NCBI GenBank assembly: GCA_029267975.1
Contig: JAJUHH010000022.1
Location: 1-15,017 of the forward strand
Length of the DNA stretch: 15,017 bases
Direction: 5' to 3'
Source: Clostridiales bacterium
GTDB lineage: Bacteria; Bacillota; Clostridia; Lachnospirales; Lachnospiraceae
Below the pieces are notes generated by a model, which searched no databases, had not been told where the DNA came from, and was given only the letters and a program-made list of their open reading frames with translations. Shown piece by piece: positions 1-8,150 of the stretch. The position numbers and the translations under genes were made by a program. The first letter of the stretch is position 1. The number at the start of each line of letters is the position of its first letter.

Positions 1-1007
1 AGTCACTCAATGATGACCTTATTAACTGGTGGACCAACGGCTTCTGGGGTGGCATTATGTGGCTGATGTATCACGAAACCAAGGACCAAAAATATGCAGA
101 TTATGCCAGAACATCCATTGAAAAGCTGGATCGCTGCTTTGAGCTGTTTACCGGCTTGAGTCATGATGTTGGCTTTATGTATTTACTGACTGCCGTTGCC
201 GATTACAGACTTACAGGAAATGAAGAATCAAAGAATAAAGGACTTCATGCTGCAAATATCCTGGCAGGTCGTTTTAATCCTAACGGAAAGTTTATTCGTG
301 CCTGGAACAGCTGGGGTGATCGTAACAATATCGGATGGGCGATCATTGACTGTATGATGAATATTCCCTTATTATACTGGGCAAGTGAAGAAACACAGGA
401 TCCCCGCTTTAAGCAAATCGCTATGATGCATGCAGATACCGCTATGACACACTTTATCCGTCAGGACGGTTCTTCCAATCATATTGTAGAGTTTGATCCT
501 GAAACCGGAGAGCTGGTACGTACCCATGGAGGACAAGGCTATGAGAATGGCTCCTCATGGACCAGAGGCCAGTCCTGGGCTCTATATGGTTTTGCCCTAA
601 GCTATATTCATACCAAGAAACCTGAATATCTGAATACGGCTAAAAAGATCGCTCATTATTTTATCTCTAATATTCCGGAGAGCGACCTTATTCCGGTTGA
701 CTTTAGACAGCCCAAAGAGCCTGCTTATGAAGATTCTTCAGCTGCTGCAATTGCAGCCTGCGGTCTTCTTGAAATAGCAAAGCACGTAGGGGATTTAGAA
801 AAGGATCTGTATTATAATGCTGCGATCCGTTTACTGAAAGCACTTTATGAGAAGCGTTCCAACTGGTCAAATGACGCGGATGAGATTATCACAAACTGCA
901 GCGTTGCATATCATTCAGAAGAGATCCATATTAATCTGGTTTATGCAGATTATTACTTTATCGAAGCAATGATGAAGTTAAAGGGAGACGATGTATTCCT
1001 CTGGTAG
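1..1007 (+). CDS. Unsaturated glucuronyl hydrolase, GH88 family, 5'-truncated by window edge
   Basis: GH88 enzymes remove the 4,5-unsaturated uronic acid from the non-reducing end of oligosaccharides left by polysaccharide lyases, using vinyl-ether hydration. The reading frame is open from base 3 (18 residues before the first ATG at 57, including NWWTNGFWGG), so the true start lies outside the window; 334 residues are visible and I estimate 40-60 are missing. Counting from the ATG at 57, the two aspartates that match the catalytic pair of Bacillus UGL are D37 in SHDVGFMY and D98 in IIDCMMN. Other family signatures are WTRGQSWALYGFALSY and DSSAAAIAACGLLE. No secretion signal can be judged because the N-terminus is absent. 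The product is probably cytoplasmic, acting on imported disaccharides from uronic-acid-containing glycans. It converges on the aminotransferase gene, so its partners, if any, lie to the left of the window. Confidence 0.93.
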   Translation, partial: SLNDDLINWWTNGFWGGIMWLMYHETKDQKYADYARTSIEKLDRCFELFTGLSHDVGFMYLLTAVADYRLTGNEESKNKGLHAANILAGRFNPNGKFIRAWNSWGDRNNIGWAIIDCMMNIPLLYWASEETQDPRFKQIAMMHADTAMTHFIRQDGSSNHIVEFDPETGELVRTHGGQGYENGSSWTRGQSWALYGFALSYIHTKKPEYLNTAKKIAHYFISNIPESDLIPVDFRQPKEPAYEDSSAAAIAACGLLEIAKHVGDLEKDLYYNAAIRLLKALYEKRSNWSNDADEIITNCSVAYHSEEIHINLVYADYYFIEAMMKLKGDDVFLW

Positions 1008-1025
1008 TCATACATAACATCTCCC
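983..1025 (-). terminator. Possible terminator hairpin of the U32-aminotransferase transcript
   Basis: GGGAGA (983-988) and ATGTAT (991-996) pair with TCTCCC (1020-1025) and ATACAT (1010-1015), giving two 6 bp helices around a small internal loop and a 13-nt apical loop. On the minus strand the hairpin is followed by TTT and then AAC, a weak U-tract; on the plus strand no T run follows. It starts 9 bases past the aminotransferase stop and overlaps the end of the GH88 coding sequence, including its stop codon. Confidence 0.42.
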
Positions 1026-1033
1026 AACTGGAT

Positions 1034-2278
1034 TTAGGCGGATATCTTTATAGATTGTAAAGCAGCATCCAGTCTCTCCACCAAATAATCAATATCATTC
1101 TCACTGATTACCAGGGGAGGTTGAAATGCAAGTACATTTCGGTGAAGACCATTCTTACCAAGAATGATTCCGTCTTCTTTCAGTTGCTCCAGTATTCTAT
1201 CTGTGACTTCCGGCAAGGGTTCCTGATGCGTTCCACATAGTTCCATTCCCAGCATCAGCCCTTTGCCGCGAAGTTCTTTTATTATCGGGTACTTTTTCTT
1301 TAATTCTGTCAGTTTATCAAATAACAACTCTCCCAGAACCTTTGCCCGCTTACAAAGATCATGATCTCTGATATAATCAAGCACCGCAAGCGCAGAGGCG
1401 CAAGCCACCGGATTCCCCCCCAGGGTTGATGCGGAAGGGCTGGTAAAGCTGGCTGCAATCTCTTTGGTTGTGGAGAAGGCCGCAACCGGAATTCCGTTGC
1501 CCAGAGCCTTTGACATGGTCATAATATCCGGAACCATACCGTATTGCTCAATTGCAAACATGCTTCCTGTTCGGGCAAAACCGGTCTGAACCTCATCACA
1601 GATCATCAGAATGCCATATCTTTGTAACAGCTGTCTGATCTCCCTAAAATACCAATCCGGGGGTGTAATAATACCTCCATTGCCCTGAATCGGTTCGCAA
1701 ATAAATGCTGCAATATTGTCGTCTTTTTTAAGAATTGCCTCTATCTCAGACAGTGTTTGATCCGGTTCATGAGACACAAAATAAAAATCCTCCTCTGTTA
1801 AAAAAGGATCTGCCCGCCACATAGGAATGTTAGTCGCTGCCATGGTCAGATGGGTTCTGCCATGAAGACTGTTCTCAAGGACGATGAATTTCCGCTTACC
1901 CGTATAGATCCTGGCCAACAGCATGGCGCCCTCATTGGCCTCAGAGCCCGACATGCAGAAGAAGGAATTATGAAGGTCTCCGGGCAAGACCTCGCTTAGT
2001 CGCCTGGCAAGCTCTACTACAGGTCTGGTCAGGTAGATATTGGTCACATGCTGCAGGGTTTGAAGCTGCCCTATCACCTTATCAAGAATTTCAGGGTTGC
2101 TGTGGCCGCAGTTCATGACCGAAACTCCGGCAAAGAAGTCCAGATACTTCTTACCCTGTTCATCATAGAGATACTGCATCTCCCCCTTCGCAAAGACAGG
2201 GGGCTCTTTATAGAAATATCCTAGACAGGGCATTAAGTACTCCCTTCTCATCTGTAAAACATCATCCATAGTATTCAC
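1034..2278 (-). CDS. Class III (ornithine/GABA/AGXT2-type) PLP-dependent aminotransferase
   Basis: This is a PLP enzyme of aminotransferase class III (fold type I), 414 residues from a GTG start. The open frame extends 20 codons further upstream, but GGAGG at 2286-2290 lies 7 nt before the GTG at 2278, and the ATG three codons later has a poorer 16-nt spacing. With the GTG as residue 1, the PLP phosphate-binding MSGSEANEG is near 109-117, the cofactor-pairing aspartate in ICDEVQTGFARTG is D228, the Schiff-base lysine in MSKALGNG is K257, and the neighbouring-subunit loop STLGGNP follows near 284-290. The family transfers amino groups from omega-amino acids or alanine to 2-oxo acids; the substrate cannot be told from sequence alone, and alanine-glyoxylate, GABA or acetylornithine-like activities are all possible. 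Only 32 bp separates it from the U32 gene, so the two are probably co-transcribed. Confidence 0.93.
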   Translation of the reverse strand: MNTMDDVLQMRREYLMPCLGYFYKEPPVFAKGEMQYLYDEQGKKYLDFFAGVSVMNCGHSNPEILDKVIGQLQTLQHVTNIYLTRPVVELARRLSEVLPGDLHNSFFCMSGSEANEGAMLLARIYTGKRKFIVLENSLHGRTHLTMAATNIPMWRADPFLTEEDFYFVSHEPDQTLSEIEAILKKDDNIAAFICEPIQGNGGIITPPDWYFREIRQLLQRYGILMICDEVQTGFARTGSMFAIEQYGMVPDIMTMSKALGNGIPVAAFSTTKEIAASFTSPSASTLGGNPVACASALAVLDYIRDHDLCKRAKVLGELLFDKLTELKKKYPIIKELRGKGLMLGMELCGTHQEPLPEVTDRILEQLKEDGIILGKNGLHRNVLAFQPPLVISENDIDYLVERLDAALQSIKISA

Positions 2279-2285
2279 TATATTT

Positions 2286-2290
2286 CCTCC
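2286..2290 (-). promoter_or_regulatory. Ribosome binding site fixing the aminotransferase GTG start
   Basis: The minus strand reads GGAGG here, 7 nt before the GTG at 2278-2276. This favours the GTG over both the far-upstream ATG at 2338, which would overlap the U32 gene, and the ATG at 2269. Confidence 0.8.
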
Positions 2291-2310
2291 AATCCGATTA
2301 ACCCATTCTA

Positions 2311-4251
2311 TTATAATGCAAAGGAGCCCAGGGACCAACCCGGCAAGACAGGCTCAAAGGCTTCATAAAGAGCCTCACAAGAATTCAGGTCCTTGATTGC
2401 CTTCTGATAAACCCTCACAGTTTTTCCTAGTTCCTCCACAGACAGATGCGCTCCCTCAATACGAAAATGTGTCAGCCCTGCTTCATAAAGTTCTTTCAGA
2501 ATGGGCAGGTAACACAGGTTTTTATATAAGAGCATGTGATTTTTGCCATATTGATCCTTATAAACCGGGTGCTTAAAACCGGCTTCATCTAACAGATATA
2601 AAAGTCCGTCAGCTGCAGGGTCCTCCACAGGCTGCTGGGAAGCAGGAGCTGCTTTCATATCCTTATTCCATACATTTTCATATAAATCATGCTCCAGGTA
2701 CATCACCGTGGGAGACCCATGCACAATGAGCTCTGCATCAGAGCCCATCTGCTGCAGCAGTGCAATGACCTCAGCAAGGGAGGCTTCCGGAGAGATGGTG
2801 AAGCGCTCCAGCCCCTTCTCCTGATACAGTTTTGCAGCCTCGCGGTTGAGAATGTTGAGAGGATAATCACCAATCATTTTGTATCCCTGAAAGGCCCTTA
2901 TGCCTCCCAGGTTCGTGGCCAGCAGTCCATCCAGGGGCAGATCATGGGACAGAAGCTGCCTGTATTGCTCAAACTGGATATCAAACATCATATGGGGCAT
3001 GGCAAGAATCAGCTTTGTCTTTCCCTTCTTCTCACCAAGCTCTCTGATCTCTTTGATGGAAAACGGCTTATCCGGCAGGAAGACATCCCCTGACAGGTAG
3101 ATTTCATCCACCCCTGACTCCAGACAAAGTATGGCCTGCTGCAGGTTGCCGACCTTAACGCTCAGCTTAGGGGTCTCCTTACTATCCTTCTTCTCTATCC
3201 TGCACGCTGTAAGCTTCCCTTTGATCTCCTCCAGCTTCTGTGGCGTAGTGGATCTTTCCTGGGTTGCTGTGCTGAATACCTTACCGCTGCTAAAGAGGGT
3301 GCCTGTTCCCTCATACCTTCTGTTAATATTGTCCAGGCCCGGTCTACCGAAGGCATAGGCTGTGGAGGTATCCCGCTTACGATTTTCATACAAATGCTGT
3401 GACTGTTTCCTGCGATCATAGCAAAGGGGATCATTGATATAACGGTCAATGGCGTCGCTGTATGCTTCGATTAACATAGTAAGATAGTCCAGATTACGCA
3501 TACGCCCTTCTATCTTAAAGGATGTGATCCCTCCCTCGATCAATTCGGGAATATGCTCGTACATACACATATCCTTTACAGCCATGGGATATTCCGTAGG
3601 ATATTCCACACCCTTATGCATGACTTTGTAACCCCAGCGACAGGGCTTTAAGCATCTGCCCCGATTGGAACTCTGTTGAAAGAGTATTCCGCTGTACAGA
3701 CACTGTCCTCCATGGGCGATGCACATATCCCCATGAATAAAGTATTCCAGCTCCATATTTGTCGCAGCCGCTAAGTATTTGCTGTAATTCAGGGATGCCT
3801 CACGGGACAGAACCACCCTGCTGACCCCCAGCTCCTGTGCTGCTTTTACGCTCTCCATGTTGTGGATATTCATCATCACAGAGGCATGAATTGGCAAATC
3901 AAGCCCCATTTCTCTGATCAGCGCAGGCACACTCATATCCTGCACAATCAAGGCATCGGGCTTGATCTTATTCAGTAACAGCAGAAATTCCTTCAGCTGA
4001 CCCAGCTCTTCATTATTGTAGAGATTGTTTACCGTAATATATGCTTTCTTGCCAAGGTCCTGTGCCATCTTAACCGCCTGGCCCAATTCCTCATCCGTAA
4101 AATTATAGTCCTTGCGATGCAAACGCATGTTTAAATTTTTACCGCCAAAATACACTGCATCACAGCCTAAGCCGATGATTCCTTTGAATATCTTAAAGTT
4201 GCCGGCAGGAGCCAGTAGCTCTACCGCTTTCCTGTTAAAATATCTAGCCAT
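2311..4251 (-). CDS. U32-family protein (two-barrel, YegQ/TrhP/RlhA-like)
   Basis: A 646-residue U32 protein starting MARYFNRKAVELLAPAGNF, with the family's usual opening VELLAPAGN. Residues about 8-280 form the U32 core: CDAVYFGGKNLNMR near 30-43, EYFIHGDMCIAHGGQC (169-184), and NRGRCLKPCRWGY (196-208). Cysteines C177, C184, C200 and C204 have the spacing expected for an iron-sulfur cluster site. Although named peptidases, characterised bacterial U32 proteins (TrhP/YegQ, RlhA, UbiU/V) act in tRNA, rRNA or ubiquinone hydroxylation, so an RNA-modification role is a reasonable inference. Residues about 360-646 look like a second, degenerate barrel without the cysteine cluster. The signature has D in place of the usual small residue after HG. 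The start is supported by GAGGA at 4258-4262, 6 nt upstream. It heads a two-gene operon with the aminotransferase. Confidence 0.9.
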   Translation of the reverse strand: MARYFNRKAVELLAPAGNFKIFKGIIGLGCDAVYFGGKNLNMRLHRKDYNFTDEELGQAVKMAQDLGKKAYITVNNLYNNEELGQLKEFLLLLNKIKPDALIVQDMSVPALIREMGLDLPIHASVMMNIHNMESVKAAQELGVSRVVLSREASLNYSKYLAAATNMELEYFIHGDMCIAHGGQCLYSGILFQQSSNRGRCLKPCRWGYKVMHKGVEYPTEYPMAVKDMCMYEHIPELIEGGITSFKIEGRMRNLDYLTMLIEAYSDAIDRYINDPLCYDRRKQSQHLYENRKRDTSTAYAFGRPGLDNINRRYEGTGTLFSSGKVFSTATQERSTTPQKLEEIKGKLTACRIEKKDSKETPKLSVKVGNLQQAILCLESGVDEIYLSGDVFLPDKPFSIKEIRELGEKKGKTKLILAMPHMMFDIQFEQYRQLLSHDLPLDGLLATNLGGIRAFQGYKMIGDYPLNILNREAAKLYQEKGLERFTISPEASLAEVIALLQQMGSDAELIVHGSPTVMYLEHDLYENVWNKDMKAAPASQQPVEDPAADGLLYLLDEAGFKHPVYKDQYGKNHMLLYKNLCYLPILKELYEAGLTHFRIEGAHLSVEELGKTVRVYQKAIKDLNSCEALYEAFEPVLPGWSLGSFAL

Positions 4252-4292
4252 TCATTATCCTCACATTTCTATGCATAAAGCATCTAAACCAC

Positions 4293-4321
4293 ATTGTATC
4301 ATTTAGAAGAAAGTTCGACAA
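4293..4321 (-). promoter_or_regulatory. Sigma-A-like promoter for the U32-aminotransferase operon
   Basis: On the minus strand TTGTCG (4321-4316) is followed after exactly 17 bp by TACAAT (4298-4293), 41 bp before the U32 start. The -10 matches the consensus at five of six positions and the spacer is ideal. Confidence 0.68.
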
Positions 4322-4417
4322 TATAATAACAATATTTGATACTGTGTAATTTATGTGATCATCCAAGCTGCGACATAACAATTCAGTTCATCTTACTAAT
4401 ATTAAAGAAATGTTAAC

Positions 4418-4446
4418 TTGACTTATGATAGATTCTGGTATATGTT
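4418..4446 (+). promoter_or_regulatory. Sigma-A-like promoter for pncB
   Basis: TTGACT (4418-4423), a 17 bp spacer, then TATGTT (4441-4446). The -35 matches five of six consensus positions. The predicted leader is about 55 nt and contains the palindrome CAGGCCTG at 4463-4470, close to the expected transcription start, where an operator could sit. Together with the minus-strand promoter this accounts for the 255 bp divergent region between the U32 and pncB starts; nothing else gene-like is visible in it. Confidence 0.65.
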
Positions 4447-4506
4447 TTGTTATGAGCGTGAACAGGCCTGATGTTTGCGCGATTATTGAGGAGGCGATTT
4501 TTTACA

Positions 4507-5961
4507 ATGGGCAAGCAAAATCTGACCCTGCTGACAGATTTTTATGAACTGACCATGATGCAGGGCTACTTTAGTAATAAGAGTAATGAGACCGTAATTT
4601 TTGATGTATTTTATCGTGAAAATCCCAGTGGAAGCGGATATGCCATCTGCGCAGGCTTAGAGCAGGTAATTGATTATGTGAAATCATTAAGCTTTGAAGA
4701 GGATGATATTGAGTATCTGCGTTCCTTGCATATATTCCAGGAAGATTTTCTTTCCTATTTGAAAGATTTTCAATTTACAGGAGATATTTATGCCGTTCCG
4801 GAGGGGACTGTTGTGTTTCCTATGGAACCCCTGGTTAAGGTAATCGCTCCAATTATGGAAGCCCAGTTAATCGAAACCGCCCTCCTGAATATAATTAACC
4901 ATCAGAGCCTTATTGCAACCAAGGCCTCTCGGGTGGTTTATGCCGCAGGCGGCCAGCCTGTGATGGAATTTGGTCTGAGAAGAGCACAGGGACCGGATGC
5001 CGGAACCCTTGGCGCCAGAGCTGCGGTAATCGGTGGTTGTGTCGGAACCAGCAATGTGCTGTCGGCAAAGCTCTTTGACATACCGGCCTTAGGAACTCAT
5101 GCCCACAGCTGGATCATGAGCTTTGATGATGAACTCACTGCCTTCCGCAAATATGCCGAGCTTTATCCTCAGAATACTACTCTGCTGGTGGATACCTACG
5201 ATACACTGCGCAGCGGTGTACCCAATGCTATTAAGGTATTTGAGGAACTTCGTGCCCAGGGAAGGATGCCGGAGCGTTATGGTATCCGTCTGGACAGCGG
5301 CGACCTTGCATATCTTTCTAAGAAGGCCAGAAAGATGCTGGATGCGGCTGGTTTTACCGACGCCAGGATCACGGCTTCCAGCGACCTGGATGAATACCTG
5401 ATTGATTCATTGAAGACTCAGGGTGCCAAGATTGATGTCTGGGGAGTCGGCACAAAACTGATCACCTCCATTGACTGCCCTGCCTTCGGCGGTGTCTATA
5501 AGCTTGCCGCAATTAAAAAGAACGGTGAATTTATCCCTAAGATCAAACTGTCAGAGAATCAATGGAAGATTACTAATCCCGGCAATAAGAAGATTATTCG
5601 AATTTATGAAAAAGAAAGCGGCAAGGTGAAGTCTGACCTGATTGCTCTCGCTGATGAGGAATTCTCTCCCCATGACAGATTGCTTTTATTTGATCCAGTG
5701 GCAACCTGGAAGAAGACCTATCTGGAGCCGGATACCTATATCTTAAGAGATCTTTTGGTGCCTATCTTCTTAGGGGGTAAGTGCGTCTATACCTCTCCTT
5801 CCGTCATGGAGATTCGGGAATACTGCATGAAGGAGCAGGATTCCTTATGGGATGAAGCAAGACGTCTGATCAATCCTCATGTTGTCTATGTGGATCTGTC
5901 CGTGAAGCTGTATCGCATGAAGACAGAGCTTTTAGATCAGCTTACAGAGCATACAAAATAA
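4507..5961 (+). CDS. pncB: Nicotinate phosphoribosyltransferase
   Basis: NAPRTase (EC 6.3.4.21) joins nicotinate to PRPP with ATP hydrolysis to give nicotinate mononucleotide, the entry step of the Preiss-Handler NAD salvage route, in the cytoplasm. The protein is 484 residues, normal for the family, from the ATG at 4507, which is preceded by GAGGAGG (4488-4494) at 12 nt. An ATG at 4471 in the same frame would add 12 residues but has no Shine-Dalgarno sequence. Signatures are LLTDFYELTMMQGYF at the N-terminus, EFGLRRAQGPDAG (154-166), GTHAHSWIM (196-204), where H198 is the candidate for the conserved phosphorylatable histidine, and RLDSGDLAYLS near 261-271 in the phosphoribosyl-binding barrel. 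It appears to be transcribed alone from its own promoter; a new promoter lies before the next gene. Confidence 0.96.
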   Translation: MGKQNLTLLTDFYELTMMQGYFSNKSNETVIFDVFYRENPSGSGYAICAGLEQVIDYVKSLSFEEDDIEYLRSLHIFQEDFLSYLKDFQFTGDIYAVPEGTVVFPMEPLVKVIAPIMEAQLIETALLNIINHQSLIATKASRVVYAAGGQPVMEFGLRRAQGPDAGTLGARAAVIGGCVGTSNVLSAKLFDIPALGTHAHSWIMSFDDELTAFRKYAELYPQNTTLLVDTYDTLRSGVPNAIKVFEELRAQGRMPERYGIRLDSGDLAYLSKKARKMLDAAGFTDARITASSDLDEYLIDSLKTQGAKIDVWGVGTKLITSIDCPAFGGVYKLAAIKKNGEFIPKIKLSENQWKITNPGNKKIIRIYEKESGKVKSDLIALADEEFSPHDRLLLFDPVATWKKTYLEPDTYILRDLLVPIFLGGKCVYTSPSVMEIREYCMKEQDSLWDEARRLINPHVVYVDLSVKLYRMKTELLDQLTEHTK

Positions 5962-6018
5962 TTTCCAGTAACTGTTTGTGCTTGTTTCAATTTTTTAACT
6001 GCTTTTTTATGACCAATA

Positions 6019-6027
6019 TGCTATACT
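6019..6027 (+). promoter_or_regulatory. Extended -10 promoter for the vanY-plsC operon
   Basis: TGCTATACT at 6019-6027 combines the TG extension with a TATACT -10. No convincing -35 is found at 16-18 bp upstream, although TTAACT lies at 5995-6000 with a 21 bp gap. The predicted leader of about 75 nt includes the hairpin described at 6072-6099. Confidence 0.5.
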
Positions 6028-6071
6028 GATAAATGAAGTAATAGGCGAAGGCAATGACAAATACGTCTCCC

Positions 6072-6099
6072 CTCCCTCGTTTTTGTTTTACGAAAGGAG
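6072..6099 (+). promoter_or_regulatory. Shine-Dalgarno site of vanY, within a possible sequestering hairpin
   Basis: GGAG at 6096-6099 is 9 nt before the TTG at 6109 and only 3 nt before the TTG at 6103, which decides for 6109. The same GGAG can pair with CTCC at 6072-6075, and TCGT (6077-6080) with ACGA (6090-6093), with a 9-nt loop, so the site may be partly masked in the mRNA. Confidence 0.45.
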
Positions 6100-6108
6100 T
6101 CTTTGATT

Positions 6109-7359
6109 TTGAAAAGAAAGACACTGGTCATTCTCGTTTCGTCTTTAGCTGTCCTTATTCTATTTAGTGGAGCAGTTTTTGCTAAAATACTCGCCAATGG
6201 TGAAGGTCCGGCTCAGGCATCTGCCAACACAGGCGGACCAAAGGATGCTAAAGACAATGAAAGTGACTATACATACATTCCGCCGACACCGGTGGATCAG
6301 GGTACCAATGATATATCACCCAGCCCTACCCCAATTGAGGAAGCCTTTGTTCCTGCCACCGAGATGGATCTGGATCCCAGCAGCATCACAGTGTTTGTGA
6401 ACAAAGAGTATGCACTTCCCAGAGACTATCGTCCTGATGATCTGGTCACTCCCGATGTCATATTTAATCTTGTGACCTATGATGAACGCACTCTGATGCG
6501 CAAGGAAGCCGCCCAGGCCCTGGAGCAATTATTTGCTGCAGCACAGCAGGAAGGACATATTCTCTACGGTGTATCTGCATATCGTTCCTATGATCGCCAG
6601 AAGACTATTTTCCTGAATAATATTGTGACAAAGGGAAAAGACTATACCCTGCGTTATTCCGCAGTGCCTGGCACCAGCGAGCATCAGACGGGTCTTGCCA
6701 TTGATGTATCCGTGAAGTCCCAGAATTTTCGATTGGATGATAACTTCGGATCATCACCGGAAGGGATCTGGTTGGCTGCCAATGCGCATAATTATGGTTA
6801 TATTATCCGCTATCCAAAGGGATTTGAGGATATTACAGGATATGCCTTTGAACCCTGGCACATTCGTTATGTGGGTAAGGCACTTGCAACCTATCTTTAT
6901 GAAAACAACCTGACCCTTGAGGATTATTATCATTATGTTCCCAGCGAGGATTTTGATTTTGAAGCAACCTATGCAAGTCTGATTAATTATAAGCCACCGA
7001 CAGTTACACCCACACCGCTTCCTGAGGATGTGGTAATCGGTGAGGATGGTGAGATCACCGATATCGGAGATAATGGTGAGATTATTGATGATCCATTGGA
7101 TGAAACCGATCAGGATGGGGACGACAGCCATCAGCCTGGCTCAGATCCTGATACCAAGGACGATGGCAGCTCATCAGATGACAAGGAAGATTCCTCCAAT
7201 GATGACAGTGAGGATACTGATTCGGAGCAAACAAAGGATGAGGGAGAAGGGGAAGGAGAAGCTCCTGCAGCGACCATTACCCCGCTTCCGACCCCCACTT
7301 TGGCACCGACGCTGACACCGACTCCAGATCCAGGTCAGTCCGAAAATATTACCCCTTAG
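6109..7359 (+). CDS. Membrane-anchored VanY-type D-alanyl-D-alanine carboxypeptidase (peptidase M15B)
   Basis: Zinc D,D-carboxypeptidases of family M15B remove the terminal D-Ala from peptidoglycan stem peptides outside the membrane. The 416-residue protein starts at TTG 6109 (MKRKTLVILVSS). Residues about 5-26 form a hydrophobic signal or anchor, followed by a Pro/Thr-rich linker to about residue 85. The VanY domain spans about 95-275: SAYRSYDRQKTIF, then GTSEHQTGLAIDVS with zinc ligands H192 and D199, and FEPWHIRYVG with catalytic E248 and zinc ligand H251. The last 115 residues are an unusual tail, first strongly acidic (Asp, Glu, Ser, Gly) and then Pro/Thr-rich, with no LPXTG sorting motif. 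PlsC follows 12 bp later. No van resistance regulators or ligases are nearby, so general cell-wall trimming is more likely than glycopeptide resistance. Confidence 0.92.
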   Translation: MKRKTLVILVSSLAVLILFSGAVFAKILANGEGPAQASANTGGPKDAKDNESDYTYIPPTPVDQGTNDISPSPTPIEEAFVPATEMDLDPSSITVFVNKEYALPRDYRPDDLVTPDVIFNLVTYDERTLMRKEAAQALEQLFAAAQQEGHILYGVSAYRSYDRQKTIFLNNIVTKGKDYTLRYSAVPGTSEHQTGLAIDVSVKSQNFRLDDNFGSSPEGIWLAANAHNYGYIIRYPKGFEDITGYAFEPWHIRYVGKALATYLYENNLTLEDYYHYVPSEDFDFEATYASLINYKPPTVTPTPLPEDVVIGEDGEITDIGDNGEIIDDPLDETDQDGDDSHQPGSDPDTKDDGSSSDDKEDSSNDDSEDTDSEQTKDEGEGEGEAPAATITPLPTPTLAPTLTPTPDPGQSENITP

Positions 7360-7371
7360 CAGGAGGTTTGC

Positions 7372-8100
7372 ATGCGGTTAATACTAGTCTTATTATTTTT
7401 AGTCGTGTTTTTTATAATAAGCATCCCCTTATACCTGATAGAATGGATCATTGGGCGCTTCAATCACCGGGCAATGGTGGCAAGCTCACAGGCAATCGTA
7501 GTTGCTGCCTTTCGTATGGTACTATTGCTCAGCGGTGTAAAATGTACCGTGATCGGACGCGAGAACATACCCAAAGAGGAAGCAGTCTTATATATTGCCA
7601 ATCATCGCAGCTATTTTGATATTCCCGTTGTATATACCTCTATTCCTAATCTGACCGGCTTTATGTCCAAGAAGGAGCTGGCCAGGATTCCTTTCTTAAG
7701 CACCTGGATGCGTTTCCTGCAGTGTCTCTTCTTAGACCGGGATGACATAAAGCAGGGGCTGAAGACTGTTTTAAAGGGAATTGAGCAGGTAAAGGCAGGC
7801 TATTCCGTCTTCATCTCTCCGGAAGGCACCCGTAACCATGGCAAAGAAATGCTGCCCTTTAAAGAGGGAAGCTTTAAGATTGCTGAAAAGACCGGTTGCG
7901 CTATTATTCCGGTTGCCATTTCCAACTCAGATGAGGTTTATGAAAATCATAGTCCTTGGATCCGAGCAGCCCATGTAATCGTTGAATATGGCAAGCCCAT
8001 TTATCCAAAGGATTTAAGCAAGGAGCAGTTAAAATTCTTAGGCTCTTATGTTCAGGGGATTATAAGGGAAATGTTAATCAAGAATGAATCCCTGATCTAG
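7372..8100 (+). CDS. plsC: 1-acyl-sn-glycerol-3-phosphate acyltransferase (PlsC family)
   Basis: PlsC-type enzymes acylate lysophosphatidic acid at the sn-2 position to make phosphatidic acid, the precursor of membrane phospholipids. The protein has 242 residues, typical for the family. An N-terminal membrane segment (about 3-27) precedes the acyltransferase domain with its four blocks: NHRSYFD (H78 and D83, the HX4D catalytic motif), FLDRDD (120-125), SPEGTR (149-154) and IIPVAI (178-183). AGGAGG at 7361-7366 lies 5 nt before the ATG. Only 12 bp separates it from vanY, so the two share a transcript that ends at the hairpins immediately downstream. Paralogues of this family can use other lyso-acceptors, so the exact substrate is inferred. 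Confidence 0.93.
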   Translation: MRLILVLLFLVVFFIISIPLYLIEWIIGRFNHRAMVASSQAIVVAAFRMVLLLSGVKCTVIGRENIPKEEAVLYIANHRSYFDIPVVYTSIPNLTGFMSKKELARIPFLSTWMRFLQCLFLDRDDIKQGLKTVLKGIEQVKAGYSVFISPEGTRNHGKEMLPFKEGSFKIAEKTGCAIIPVAISNSDEVYENHSPWIRAAHVIVEYGKPIYPKDLSKEQLKFLGSYVQGIIREMLIKNESLI

Positions 8101-8105
8101 CTCAT

Positions 8106-8150
8106 GGCCCGTAATTGCTTGGGCCGAATAAATATTTCTATTTATTTTTT
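8106..8150 (+). terminator. Intrinsic terminator of the vanY-plsC operon
   Basis: Two hairpins follow plsC directly: GGCCC (8106-8110) with GGGCC (8121-8125), then AATAAATA (8127-8134) with TATTTATT (8139-8146) over a 4-nt loop, ending in a T-rich tail at 8147-8150 and beyond. Confidence 0.65.

Noticed and set aside
2689..3093. 134-codon plus-strand open frame inside the U32 gene
   Set aside because: It lies opposite a well-conserved coding region, with no ribosome site and no recognisable protein features; it is a shadow of codon bias.
6754..7131. 125-codon minus-strand open frame inside vanY
   Set aside because: It lies antisense to the zinc-site region and acidic tail of a clear VanY gene, and the repetitive Ile-rich translation reflects complementary Asp/Asn codons.
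6109..7359. VanY read as a glycopeptide-resistance gene
   Set aside because: No vanH, vanA/B-type ligase, vanX or vanRS-like gene is in the window; stand-alone VanY-domain carboxypeptidases are common in clostridia.
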